64,000 bases of DNA from Pseudomonas extremorientalis (GTDB taxonomy: Bacteria; Pseudomonadota; Gammaproteobacteria; Pseudomonadales; Pseudomonadaceae), in contig NZ_MDGK01000024.1 in the NCBI RefSeq assembly GCF_001870465.1, positions 62,001 to 126,000 on the forward strand, written 5' to 3'. Under the pieces are notes generated by a model, which worked only from the letters and a program-made list of their open reading frames with translations, searched no databases and had not been told where the DNA came from. The translations under genes were made by a program, and so were the position numbers. Shown in pieces: positions 56,032 through 64,000 of this stretch. Each line of letters begins with the position of its first letter. Within the stretch, counting starts at the first letter, position 1.

Positions 56032-56985
56032 TCAGCGTGAAATAATTTCCTGGCTGCCGTCCGGCAAGGTGCGCAAGGCTACCGGCAGGATGTGCGGTAA
56101 CGCCTTGAGCAAGGCATCGGTGTCGTTGGACTTGAATACGCTGGTCAGGCGCAGGTTGCCCACGGCCGGCGTGCTGACCCGCAGCGGTTGCTCCCGATAA
56201 CGCGAGACTTCCCGGGCCACTTCGCCCAGCGAAGCGTTGTTGAAGACCAGTTTGCCGGTACGCCAGGCGGTCAATTCTTCGGTGTTCACCGCGTAGGCCG
56301 CGGCTACCCGCCCCTGGTTGTCGACATGGCTGCCCAGGCCCGCTGTCAGCGTCACCATCTTGTCCGGCGCACGGCCTTGTACTTTCACGGTGCCGGCTTC
56401 GACCATGACGCGGGTCTGGTCGTCATCGCGGCGCACATCGAATCGCGTGCCGGTCACGGTCACCTGCCCTGCCCCGGCCGCCACGACAAAGGGCCTGCTG
56501 GTGTCATGTTCGACGCTGAACATCGCTTCGCCCTGCTTGATCTCGACGCCACGCCGACCTTTTTCGTAATGCACCGTGACGATGCTGCGGCTATTGAGGT
56601 CCATCACCGAACCGTCGGGCAAGGCCACCTGGCGATGTTCCCCCAGACGCGTACTGAACTCGGCGCTGTAGGGCTTGGGATGATCCAGCCCGCTGAACAG
56701 GCCCAGCCCCAGCGCGACTGCAACCACACTGGCGGCCACCGCATAACGCAGGATGGCTCGGCGCCTGGGACGTTCCGCGGGCGCTTCGCACAGCGCCTGC
56801 AGGCGGGCGTTGGGCAGCAAGTCAGCGGCGCTCCACACGCCCTGCAATACATCGAACTCATACTGGTGATCGGGATGCTCAGTGCGCCATGCGTCGAAAC
56901 GCTGGCGTTCGGCAGCATTCAATTCGGCGTCTTGCAGGCGCACAAACCATTGCGCGGCTTCGTCTCGGGCACGGTTATCCATCAT
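56032..56985 (-). CDS. fecR: Anti-sigma factor / signal relay FecR
   Basis: A 317-residue regulator: cytoplasmic amino end with the FecR_N pattern (DEAAQWFVRLQDAELNAAERQRFDAWR), one membrane segment about 88-108 (YAVAASVVAVALGLGLFSGL) and the periplasmic FecR domain (VALPDGSVMDLNSRS, GEAMFSVEHDTSRPF). It holds and then activates FecI when FecA is loaded. I chose 56985 because AGGA sits 6 bases before it; an earlier ATG at 57015 overlaps the fecI stop by ATGA and would add ten residues. Confidence 0.9.
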   Translation of the reverse strand: MMDNRARDEAAQWFVRLQDAELNAAERQRFDAWRTEHPDHQYEFDVLQGVWSAADLLPNARLQALCEAPAERPRRRAILRYAVAASVVAVALGLGLFSGLDHPKPYSAEFSTRLGEHRQVALPDGSVMDLNSRSIVTVHYEKGRRGVEIKQGEAMFSVEHDTSRPFVVAAGAGQVTVTGTRFDVRRDDDQTRVMVEAGTVKVQGRAPDKMVTLTAGLGSHVDNQGRVAAAYAVNTEELTAWRTGKLVFNNASLGEVAREVSRYREQPLRVSTPAVGNLRLTSVFKSNDTDALLKALPHILPVALRTLPDGSQEIISR

Positions 56986-57011
56986 GGATGATCCTGTTTC
57001 AGAGCGGGCGA

Positions 57012-57512
57012 TCATGGCGCCATCGCGTCCAGGCGGTCGCGCAGATGCCGCAGGGTGCGGATCATATACTTTTCCACCATGTTTTTAGACAGCCCCAGGC
57101 GGTCGGCGATTTCCTGCTGGGTCAGGCCCTCGATTTTCTGCCAGATGAAAATCCTGCGGCAATTGAGCGGCAGCTCGGCCAAGGCTCGCTCGATAGAGTT
57201 CGCCAACTGGATCGCGTGCATGAAATGTTCCGGGTCGCCGGTGTGCGGCGAACGCTGATCAAAGGCTTCCAGGGTCATGGCCTCGCGACGGTCTTCGCGT
57301 CGAAAGGCGTCAACGGCGATATTGCGCGCCGTTTGATGCAGATAGGCGCGAGGTTGCTCGACCTCGGAGGATTTTGCCTCCAGCACCCGCACGAAAGTGT
57401 CATGGGCCAGGTCTTCGGCCTGCTGGCGATTTCTCAGGCGGCGCGTCCAGGTCCCGATCAACTCTTCGTAGTGTTCGAAAAAGCCTGTTCTGCGGGGCGG
57501 CTGAGGGATCAT
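57012..57512 (-). CDS. fecI: ECF sigma factor FecI
   Basis: A 166-residue ECF sigma factor. Region 2 has QAEDLAHDTFVRVLEA and region 4 has LTQQEIADRLGLSKNMVEKYMIRTL. It directs RNA polymerase to the fecA promoter when FecR is activated through FecA. It is first in the fecI-fecR-fecA order and overlaps fecR's possible early start. A Fur-box-like repeat lies 28 bases upstream, which would limit expression to iron shortage. No RNA polymerase partner or other gene intervenes. Confidence 0.93.
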   Translation of the reverse strand: MIPQPPRRTGFFEHYEELIGTWTRRLRNRQQAEDLAHDTFVRVLEAKSSEVEQPRAYLHQTARNIAVDAFRREDRREAMTLEAFDQRSPHTGDPEHFMHAIQLANSIERALAELPLNCRRIFIWQKIEGLTQQEIADRLGLSKNMVEKYMIRTLRHLRDRLDAMAP

Positions 57513-57539
57513 CGCGGGAGCACTGGGGAGGCGGGGCGT

Positions 57540-57561
57540 GAATAGTAATGCTTCCTATTAA
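57540..57561 (-). promoter_or_regulatory. Possible Fur box upstream of fecI
   Basis: AATAG and CTATT inverted around nine bases (AATAGTAATGCTTCCTATT on the plus strand) partly fits the Fur consensus GATAATGATAATCATTATC. Its position before an iron-uptake sigma factor supports the call; the match itself is moderate. Confidence 0.45.
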
Positions 57562-57590
57562 GCAGGGCAATTGCTACTCGCCATGGGCCC

Positions 57591-58241
57591 TCAATGCGCC
57601 GTTTTGCCACCCACCTGTCTGAGCCGGCTGAGTTTCTCCCGGCTGCCGCACACGCTCATCTGGCACCACTTGCGCTGTTTGTTCTTGGAGATATCCAGGA
57701 ACACCCAGTCGCAGTCGGTAGCGCTGCAACTGCGCAATGCGTGCAGATCACCGGATACCAGCAATTGCGTGGCCTCGATGGCCAGGCGACCCAGCACCAT
57801 GGCCGTGAGCTCCTGCGCCGTGGTGCAAGGCATCCACGCCCAGGCAGGTTTGCCCTCGACAGAACGCAGCACCCGCCGTGCTGCGCCTTGCTGGAAGGCC
57901 TCGTTGATCTGCTGCAAGGCGTGGTCGGGCGCGGCAGCTTGCAAGGACAACGGATAAAACACTGCGTACAGGCATTCCCTGAACGCAATGATCGCGTCGA
58001 GGTTCGGTTGGTAGGCCATCGATGACTCAAACACCATCGGCTTGTAGTCATCGAACTCCCGGGCGGAGATCAACGACGCATGCAGGGCCCATTCAAAGAA
58101 GAACTGAAAACTGGTGAGCCGTTCTTCCATGACCTTGAGCGAAGTGCCGGGGCGACGCCCATTGGTGGTATTGATGAAGTCCAGGACCCGGGCCCCGCCA
58201 ATCAGGCGAATTGATTTTGCAGTGCCCGTAAAATGTGTCAT
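57591..58241 (-). CDS. CGNR zinc-finger (ABATE) regulator
   Basis: A 216-residue protein of the ABATE/CGNR group. The amino-terminal alpha/beta part (about 10-130, GGARVLDFINTTNGRRPGT) precedes a zinc finger with four cysteines (CSATDCDW, then KWCQMSVCGSREK), here CGSR in place of CGNR. Such proteins are putative stress-linked transcription regulators. GGGAGCAGG precedes the ATG. It lies 107 bases after cysC on the same strand, so it may be the last gene or the controller of the sulfation cluster. Confidence 0.82.
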   Translation of the reverse strand: MTHFTGTAKSIRLIGGARVLDFINTTNGRRPGTSLKVMEERLTSFQFFFEWALHASLISAREFDDYKPMVFESSMAYQPNLDAIIAFRECLYAVFYPLSLQAAAPDHALQQINEAFQQGAARRVLRSVEGKPAWAWMPCTTAQELTAMVLGRLAIEATQLLVSGDLHALRSCSATDCDWVFLDISKNKQRKWCQMSVCGSREKLSRLRQVGGKTAH

Positions 58242-58348
58242 GCCTGCTCCCGAAAAAACGCGTTCTCCCTGCGATGGCGCAGATTACCCTGTTTTTTCGA
58301 GTTACAGATATTGTCATCCCGGCGCAAAGCCGACGCAAAGACAGACGG

Positions 58349-58954
58349 CTAACCGCGACTGTCGTTGTGCCCCACCCAATCCAGAATCGCCTCGACCGAC
58401 TGCTCCACCGAAAGCGCCTGGGTATTCAAATGCACTTCAGGAAACACCGGCACGTCGTACTGGGAGTCGATCCCGGTGAAGTGTTTGATCTGGCCCGCAC
58501 GGGCTTTTTTATACAGGCCCTTCGGATCACGTTGTTCAGCAACTTCCAACGGTGCATCCACATGCACTTCGACAAAAAACTCATTGCCGATGATCGAACG
58601 TGCGTAATGCCGACTGGCCGACGAAGGTGAAATCAGCGCGACAATCACCATCAGCCCCGCCTCCATCATCAAGCGGGACACTTCGGCGACCCGCCGGATA
58701 TTCTCATCGCGGTCGCTGTCGGTAAAACCCAGGTCGCGGCACAACCCGCCACGCACCGAGTCGCCATCAATGATCGCGGTCATCCGCCCCTGTTTCTGCA
58801 AGGCGATGTCCAACGCATCAGCGATCGTCGATTTGCCGGACGCCGAGATACCCGTCAGCCAGATGACCGCAGGCTTGTGCCCGTGTCCGGCGCGCCGATG
58901 GCTGAACGCAAACGCGTGCAGGTTCTGGCTTGGACTGTCTGGAAAATAACTCAT
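58349..58954 (-). CDS. cysC: Free-standing adenylyl-sulfate (APS) kinase
   Basis: A 201-residue APS kinase that turns APS into PAPS, the sulfate donor for sulfotransferases. Walker A is GISASGKST (35-43); the family segments DGDSVRGGLCRDLGF, ENIRRVAEVSRLM, ISPSSASR and DPKGLYKKARAG are all present. In P. aeruginosa the housekeeping APS kinase is fused to CysN, so this separate copy is likely dedicated. Its start overlaps the MFS gene stop by ATGA, and a sulfotransferase lies upstream in the same operon. Confidence 0.92.
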   Translation of the reverse strand: MSYFPDSPSQNLHAFAFSHRRAGHGHKPAVIWLTGISASGKSTIADALDIALQKQGRMTAIIDGDSVRGGLCRDLGFTDSDRDENIRRVAEVSRLMMEAGLMVIVALISPSSASRHYARSIIGNEFFVEVHVDAPLEVAEQRDPKGLYKKARAGQIKHFTGIDSQYDVPVFPEVHLNTQALSVEQSVEAILDWVGHNDSRG

Positions 58955-60183
58955 GGCCGCACGCCCTCCTTCGCCGCAGTCGGCGGTTTACCCAACATGA
59001 ACACCATCACGCATTGCACGAACAGCAACAGCGCAACCACCCAGTAGACCGTCGAGAACGACCCAGTGAGGTCCTTGGAAAAGCCACCCAGGAAGTTGCC
59101 GCACATCCCGCCCAAGCCGATCAGCACATTGGCGATGCCAAAGGCCTGGGTCAGCCGGCTGACCGGCACGATCTGCCCGATGTAACTGGGGACCAGCCCG
59201 AAAATGGGATAGAACGCCAGCGCAAACAGGAACGCGGCCAGGTAGAACGGCGGGAGGCTGTTGAAACTGAACACCAGGGTGGCGGCCAGTCCTGCACTGA
59301 GGAAACACATCGCCAGCGACGCCCGCACACCGACCTTGTCGGCAATCCACCCCACCAGAAAGCCCGAGGCCATGCCCACCGCACCGATGGTGGTCCAGAT
59401 AAACCCGGCGTCTTGAACCGATACGCCCAATTCATCGCGCAGGAAGGGCGCCAGGTAGGTCTGGAACGGCAGCAATGCCATGCCATTGAGAAACGCGATG
59501 GCCCAGGTCAGGTACAGCGAGCGGCTGAGCCACGGCTGATGGCTGTCAAACGCTACGGCGCGCTCGCCGGCAAACCCGGTGTCCTGGCTCGCGGCCAGGT
59601 TGCGCAACAGAAACCAGGCCACCAGACACAGGGCCACCGAGATCAGGCCGGCAGTGAGCCAGATCGAGCGCCAGCCACCATTCAAGGTCAGGAACGACAC
59701 CAGCAAGCCATTGATGAACACACCGTAGCTGGTGCCACTGGAGATCAGCCCCATGACCCGCGAGCGATTGCCCGGGCTGAAGCCCTTGGTGACGATTTCC
59801 GCCAGCGGGATGTACACCGAGGCGGAGCAACCACCGAGCAGGATCAACAAGGCCCCCGACAACCAGATGCTGTCGCTGACGCTCAGGCCCAGCAGCGCCA
59901 GGGACGTCATCACGGTGGACACCAGGCTGATTTTCCAGCCGTCGAAGAAACGGCTGATGTAACTGGTCACCGACGAAAACAGCAGGAAGCCAATCTGCGC
60001 GCCGCCGGTGATCAGGCCCACCGTGGTGTAGTCGAATCCGATGTCGCGGCGCATGTCCACGACAAGGTTGGCGAACAGGTAAACCCCAAAGCCGTAGGTA
60101 CTGGCCACGAACCCGGTGAGGACGATCGCCAGCACGACACTGTCCAATGGGCGGGCATTGCTCTGTACGAGTGTGCTCATCAA
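58951..60183 (-). CDS. MFS transporter of the sulfation cluster
   Basis: A 410-residue, 12-segment MFS permease (VLAIVLTGFVASTYGFGVYLFANLVVDMRR at the start; ALAFYPIFGLVPSYIGQIVPVSR near the end). Its RSRVMGLISSGTSYGVFINGL segment recalls YbfB-like and oxalate/formate-type carriers. The gene is 6 bases from the methyltransferase stop and overlaps cysC by four bases. From its place it probably exports the cluster's product or takes in a precursor. Confidence 0.83.
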   Translation of the reverse strand: MMSTLVQSNARPLDSVVLAIVLTGFVASTYGFGVYLFANLVVDMRRDIGFDYTTVGLITGGAQIGFLLFSSVTSYISRFFDGWKISLVSTVMTSLALLGLSVSDSIWLSGALLILLGGCSASVYIPLAEIVTKGFSPGNRSRVMGLISSGTSYGVFINGLLVSFLTLNGGWRSIWLTAGLISVALCLVAWFLLRNLAASQDTGFAGERAVAFDSHQPWLSRSLYLTWAIAFLNGMALLPFQTYLAPFLRDELGVSVQDAGFIWTTIGAVGMASGFLVGWIADKVGVRASLAMCFLSAGLAATLVFSFNSLPPFYLAAFLFALAFYPIFGLVPSYIGQIVPVSRLTQAFGIANVLIGLGGMCGNFLGGFSKDLTGSFSTVYWVVALLLFVQCVMVFMLGKPPTAAKEGVRP

Positions 60184-60189
60184 GCCTCC

Positions 60190-60960
60190 CTATTCGGCGC
60201 GCGCAGTGTGGATGACAAAATCACAATCCATCATGTCGTAGTCACGCTCGAAATCACCGTAGCTTTCATGGTCGGTAAATCCGGACTTGAGCACTTCCCC
60301 CTTCAATTCCCCCGGCAACAGGGGGTAAACCTGCAGCCTGTACTGCTGCGCATCATCGAAGGAATAGATGAACTCACACAGGCGTTCATCGACCTGGCCC
60401 AAGCTCACCGAAGCGTTCGTACCGCAGTAATAGTAATGACCGCTGGCTTTGAATTTACCGGCACGGATGGCGAAGAAATTGCGCTGGTCCACAATCAGCA
60501 ACCCGCCCGGCTTGAGCAAGGCCCTGAATTTCGCCAGCACCCTCAATCGATCATGGGCTTCAAACACATGGCACAGCGAACTGCCCAGGCACACCACGGC
60601 GTCGAATTGCCCCAGTTCCTGTGGATCCAGTGAATGCCAGTCACGGTAATGGGACTGGATATCCAGGCCATGTTTGCGAAAGTTCGCCCGCGCCTTGGTC
60701 AACATGGTGCTGCTGCCATCGGTGGCGACCACGTCAAAGCCGGCCTGCTTGAGCTGGACGGCATGAAAACCACTGCCGGTCGAGACGTCGATCACCGACT
60801 GCACGCCGTGGCTTCGCAACAGGTTTTCAAAGAACCCGCCCTCCCCCGCCTTACGCTTCTCCCAATCGATCAACTCATCCCAACGTTCGACAAATTCCGT
60901 CGAGTACTGCGCGGAGTAACTGGCCACGTCGTTGTGCTTGTTTCTGGTCATCTGATTCAT
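60190..60960 (-). CDS. Glycine/sarcosine N-methyltransferase-like enzyme
   Basis: A 256-residue SAM-dependent methyltransferase. The SAM motif is VIDVSTGSGFHAVQL (about 57-71). Segments YSTEFVERWDELIDWEKRK, LLIVDQRNFF, YYYCGTN and ESYGDFERDY are close, by memory, to glycine/sarcosine N-methyltransferases that make betaine in halophiles. It therefore likely methylates a small amino acid or amine. TAGGT lies 5 bases before the ATG at 60960, directly after the stop of the dehydrogenase gene. Confidence 0.83.
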   Translation of the reverse strand: MNQMTRNKHNDVASYSAQYSTEFVERWDELIDWEKRKAGEGGFFENLLRSHGVQSVIDVSTGSGFHAVQLKQAGFDVVATDGSSTMLTKARANFRKHGLDIQSHYRDWHSLDPQELGQFDAVVCLGSSLCHVFEAHDRLRVLAKFRALLKPGGLLIVDQRNFFAIRAGKFKASGHYYYCGTNASVSLGQVDERLCEFIYSFDDAQQYRLQVYPLLPGELKGEVLKSGFTDHESYGDFERDYDMMDCDFVIHTARAE

Positions 60961-60967
60961 GACATAC

Positions 60968-62092
60968 CTACCAGGTCGAATTCTTGAAGGACAGGTACTT
61001 GCTCGCCAACTCACGGGCAAACTCGGCGGACTGTTCGATGGACATGCTGTGCTTGGAGTAGCCCAGCATCGATTGCATGACGGCCATGCACTGCGGGTTG
61101 TACGTGACGGAACCATCGCAATGGATTTCGTCGATACCGTCCTGGCTCTGGCAGATGCTGTTGATGCGCACCGCCTCATCCCGTGGGCAGGCCTCGGAGA
61201 ACTGCACCTCGATCCGCCCCTCATGCAGCCGCACCGGATAGCCACCCGGAAGCCCAAGTGGGCCAGGCGCATGCACCCACGCCGGCGTGGGTGAAAACAG
61301 CCCTTCGATAACCGTGACGGCGGAGCACGCGGTCAGGAACTGCCCATCCACCCCGCCCAGGCGACGGAACTCGGATTTCACCGTAGAAAAAATCGCCTCG
61401 GCCGGCAGGCGTGCCACCTGTGGGCGGTCGCGCACTTCATACAGCAGGCGGTAGCTGGCACGCGGTGGCAGGCCGCCGCGCGGCACGTAGTGGCTGAAGT
61501 AGTGCTGGGCATACAACTGCACCTGCACATCGGCGGGCGAACATTCGAGCAACCGCGCAATGGAAAGACGCACGGCGGGAATCAGGTTGGCCACGTTCCC
61601 CACACCGATATCGGGTGCCAGGCCGACGCGAGCCAGGATCGGGTTGACCGCATCGGGGAACGCCGCGTTGACGGTTTTGGCCGAGATGCCGGAAGCCTTC
61701 ACCGCCTGCATCAGGCAGTGCATCAACGTCAGGTGCATGGGCAGCCATGGCCCGAACTGGGCCTGATCGAGCTTTTCGAACGACAACTTGGGCAACCCGG
61801 TAATCACCCGCCACGACTGCAGCGACGCGCAGTTCACCAGGATATCCGGAGCTTCTTCACGCAGTAGCTGCGTCACCCGGCCGATGTCCGTGAGGTCAGC
61901 AATCACCGGCTTGATAGCAATGAATTGCCCCAGTTGCGCGCACGACAGCGCCACCAGGTTGCACAGCCGGATCGTCGCCTCTTCATTGCGCCCCAACACC
62001 ACAAACTCGAACGCGTTTTTCGGCCCGAGAATCTTGAGGATCTGCAGGCACAGGTTGCCGGCGCCCACCAGCAGCAGTTTTTTCTTGCGCAT
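60968..62092 (-). CDS. Rossmann-fold dehydrogenase, saccharopine-dehydrogenase-like
   Basis: A 374-residue protein beginning with a nucleotide-binding fold (KKLLLVGAGNLCLQILKIL, about 3-21) followed by acidic FVVLGRNEEATIR. The layout matches saccharopine-dehydrogenase-like or homospermidine-synthase-like enzymes that act on amino acids through imines, but a specific substrate is not readable. I prefer the ATG at 62092, with GGTGAG 7 bases before it; a GTG at 62104 overlaps the SDR stop as GTGA. It sits between an SDR and a methyltransferase in one transcript. Confidence 0.75.
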   Translation of the reverse strand: MRKKKLLLVGAGNLCLQILKILGPKNAFEFVVLGRNEEATIRLCNLVALSCAQLGQFIAIKPVIADLTDIGRVTQLLREEAPDILVNCASLQSWRVITGLPKLSFEKLDQAQFGPWLPMHLTLMHCLMQAVKASGISAKTVNAAFPDAVNPILARVGLAPDIGVGNVANLIPAVRLSIARLLECSPADVQVQLYAQHYFSHYVPRGGLPPRASYRLLYEVRDRPQVARLPAEAIFSTVKSEFRRLGGVDGQFLTACSAVTVIEGLFSPTPAWVHAPGPLGLPGGYPVRLHEGRIEVQFSEACPRDEAVRINSICQSQDGIDEIHCDGSVTYNPQCMAVMQSMLGYSKHSMSIEQSAEFARELASKYLSFKNSTW

Positions 62093-62100
62093 CGAATGAC

Positions 62101-62826
62101 TCACCGTGGGTAGGCTCCGTTGTCGACCGAAATCACCCTGCCGGTGCTGTGACGCAGGGCATCGCCGACCAGCAGCAAGATGACCTCGGCCACGCCGCCA
62201 GGCTGGATCGGATCCTTGAGGACTTCCTGGCGTGCGTACTCGGCGCGGCGGTATTCGGGGATGGTGTCGTAGATGGCGGTGTCATGGATCAGCGCCGGGG
62301 ACACCGCGTTTACCCGTACGAACGGCGCAAAGTTCCAGGCGTTGGCCTTGGTCAGGCCGATCACCGCCGCCTTGGTGGCACCGTAGAGGGCATCGCAGCT
62401 GCCCACTTCACCGGCCACCGAAGCAATGTTGACGATGCTGCGCGGGGCTTCGTGGGTCATTTCCCGTTCGGCGAAGTCCTTGGACAGATACACCAGTGCC
62501 TTGAGATTGACGGTGAGGATCTCGTCGATCTGCTCATCGGAATAGGCGTAGACACTTTTACCGTGGTAAAGCCCGGCGTTATTGACCAAGCCATAAATGG
62601 TTGCATGACGCTTATACAGTTCAGGAATAAAACCCTTGATAACCGCCATATCGGAAAAGTCGGCGATATGCGCTTCAAATACTTCAGCACCGTAAAGCCG
62701 CTGCAATACGTTGAGGCCTTCGGCATCCTTGTCGGCGCCGATAACGAAGTAACCCTGTTGAATCGCCATTTCCACCGTGGCCCGACCAATGCCATTGGCC
62801 GCCCCGGTAACAATCAACTTCTTCAT
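62101..62826 (-). CDS. Short-chain dehydrogenase/reductase
   Basis: A 241-residue SDR. Cofactor motif TGAANGIG (about 7-14), the NNAG tetrad element in LVNNAG, and the catalytic pair Tyr-x3-Lys in YGATKAAVIG with Ser in IVNIASVAG. An acidic residue after the second strand (GADKD) suggests NAD. It oxidises or reduces an alcohol/ketone of the cluster's intermediate. It begins 10 bases after the sulfotransferase stop, so coupling is likely. Confidence 0.9.
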   Translation of the reverse strand: MKKLIVTGAANGIGRATVEMAIQQGYFVIGADKDAEGLNVLQRLYGAEVFEAHIADFSDMAVIKGFIPELYKRHATIYGLVNNAGLYHGKSVYAYSDEQIDEILTVNLKALVYLSKDFAEREMTHEAPRSIVNIASVAGEVGSCDALYGATKAAVIGLTKANAWNFAPFVRVNAVSPALIHDTAIYDTIPEYRRAEYARQEVLKDPIQPGGVAEVILLLVGDALRHSTGRVISVDNGAYPR

Positions 62827-62836
62827 ACAACCATCC

Positions 62837-63565
62837 TTATTGGCAAAATTCGTTCATGCGCGCGTAGAAAGTCCGATGGTATTCATACATCGCTTTTAAC
62901 TTCGGATATTGGTCGAAGGCTTTCATATCGATGTGGTGTTTATCCGGCGTCACAATGCGCTCACTGTTTTCCGCCGCCGCATGCCAACGACGCCAGGTTT
63001 TCCATTGTTGCGGACACTCTCGCTTCCACGTCATGGCATGCGGCAGAAACTCAATGCCCAAGTAATCACACAACTTACGAATCACCCGTTCCGGTTCAGC
63101 GGCCAGATCATCAGCGTTAATCACATAAGGCACTTTGCCCGTGAGTTTTGTGACCACGCAAAAGATCTCGTAGAGCGCTTTATGCCCAATGGCCTGCAAT
63201 GGCATATCCGGGTGCACCCGATGATGGGAAATAATGCTGCTGGCCGGCTCGCGGATAAGAAAGATATTGTCCTGTTGCGCGAGAAACTCACTGTCAACTT
63301 TCAAATTATCCAGACAGTGGTAACACATGTCTTTATGAACTACGTGTGTGCGCTCACGGGCGGTCAACAGATGCTGTTTTATATCCTGGTACGTCGTGGG
63401 CAAACTGTGATCCCACTCATCCGACGGGATCGCCGAGTCCTCGTAAAACGCCATGTGCGCAAAGGGCTCATGGAAAACCTCAAAATCGCCCCTCTCGATA
63501 AACACACGTTCCAGCACGGTGGAGCGCGAACGTGGGTGGGCCCACAGCCCGATCATCCGGTTCAT
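62837..63565 (-). CDS. Sulfotransferase (PAPS-dependent)
   Basis: A 242-residue sulfotransferase-fold protein. The 5'-phosphosulfate loop is at 10-17 (PRSRSTVL within HPRSRSTVLERVF) and the 3'-phosphate-binding stretch at about 101-113 (IFLIREPASSIIS). Its size and single-domain form suggest a small-molecule acceptor. PAPS would be supplied by the cysC gene of the same operon. The start overlaps the end of the next unknown gene by ATGA. The acceptor is unknown. Confidence 0.83.
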   Translation of the reverse strand: MNRMIGLWAHPRSRSTVLERVFIERGDFEVFHEPFAHMAFYEDSAIPSDEWDHSLPTTYQDIKQHLLTARERTHVVHKDMCYHCLDNLKVDSEFLAQQDNIFLIREPASSIISHHRVHPDMPLQAIGHKALYEIFCVVTKLTGKVPYVINADDLAAEPERVIRKLCDYLGIEFLPHAMTWKRECPQQWKTWRRWHAAAENSERIVTPDKHHIDMKAFDQYPKLKAMYEYHRTFYARMNEFCQ

Positions 63566-64000
63566 GCGACCACCCCGAATTCAGCGGCCAGCAGTGCGTT
63601 GAGCGCGCGCTTGAAAGGCTTGGTCACCGGGCAAAGCCGCACGCAGTAATCGGTCAGGCGCCGGTGCGCGCTGTTGGCTTCGTTGCAGGCGTTGATAAAC
63701 GCCTCATGATTGCCAAAGTCATACGGCTCGATGCTGTCGACAAAGTAGGCCTCGTAGAAATACGGGATACGGATCAGCTTGGCGAAGGTCGACGCGGGCG
63801 GTTTCTGTGGTTTCAAGGCGGGCACCACCGGTTTGCCGTGGCTTTCGCGCTCAATGAGGAACTCCACCACATCCGGCGTCAGCGTGTAGCAGGTTGCCGC
63901 ATGCCCGGTCTTTTCCAGGTGCCAGCAATGCTTGTTGCCTCGCTCGTCCACATCGACTTTGATGCTGGACAGCAAGGTTTTGACCGGCACGCTCGCGGCC
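63562..64000 (-). CDS. Unknown protein of the sulfation cluster, 5' end beyond window
   Basis: An open frame on the minus strand that runs off the end of the window (about 146 codons visible). The first in-window GTG at 63990 has no visible ribosome site and the frame stays open to the edge, so the gene is probably longer. The visible part has several Cys/His (HCWHLEKTGHAATCYTL, YCVRLCPV) and helices (FINACNEANSAHRRL). No domain recognised. It overlaps the sulfotransferase start by ATGA and belongs to the operon. Confidence 0.6.
   Translation of the reverse strand, partial: AASVPVKTLLSSIKVDVDERGNKHCWHLEKTGHAATCYTLTPDVVEFLIERESHGKPVVPALKPQKPPASTFAKLIRIPYFYEAYFVDSIEPYDFGNHEAFINACNEANSAHRRLTDYCVRLCPVTKPFKRALNALLAAEFGVVA

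Overview
The window looks like chromosome of a Pseudomonas from the fluorescens group. The evidence is high GC, two families of palindromic REP elements between genes, and blocks that follow Pseudomonas aeruginosa order: LysR/dhcA/dhcB/atoB; ctpM-transporter-tlpQ beside bqsPQRS; fecIRA. Most of the first 43 kb is ordinary core metabolism and housekeeping. Accessory DNA dominates the last 22 kb.

Layout. 1-3.2 kb: end of topB, a CBS protein, a SIR2 deacylase and a small unknown. 3.2-6.9 kb: LysR regulator divergent from a CoA-transferase/thiolase operon. 6.9-16.5 kb: small lipoprotein, DUF1615 lipoprotein, a cysteine-type hemB, PhzF-like and GST genes, an exported phosphatase, a YraQ permease, the selD-selU pair, TerC and a lipoprotein. 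16.5-27.5 kb: nhaR, MFS, sstT, DUF1993, yceH, an AroE-like gene, small proteins, AI-2E family, a CcdA/TlpA fusion and trhP. 27.5-35.7 kb: chemoreceptor-transporter-chemoreceptor block and the bqs-like operon, whose kinase gene ends inside a REP element. 35.8-42.2 kb: patatin-like protein, queD, Nudix and the codB-pucR-codA operon.

42.2-48.0 kb is an orphan type VI secretion island on the minus strand: vgrG, DUF4123 adaptor, a lipoprotein (likely immunity protein) and a class 3 lipase effector. 48.3-50.8 kb holds a DapF-like protein with both catalytic cysteines replaced by serine, and an MFS gene. 50.9-53.4 kb holds two minus-strand genes for repeat proteins; each is preceded by a sequence that fits the HrpL 'hrp box' exactly (GGAACC-N15/16-CCACNNA), about 95-100 bases before the start codon. 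They are strong candidates for type III secretion substrates. 53.5-57.5 kb is a fecIRA iron(III)-citrate type system with a possible Fur site.

58.3-64 kb is a tightly coupled minus-strand operon: an unknown protein (cut by the window edge), a sulfotransferase, an SDR, a Rossmann dehydrogenase, a glycine/sarcosine-N-methyltransferase-like enzyme, an MFS exporter and a free-standing APS kinase. Together they can make PAPS, modify and N-methylate a small molecule, sulfate it and export it. I know of no described pathway with this gene set, so this and the hrp-box locus are the best candidates for a new system.
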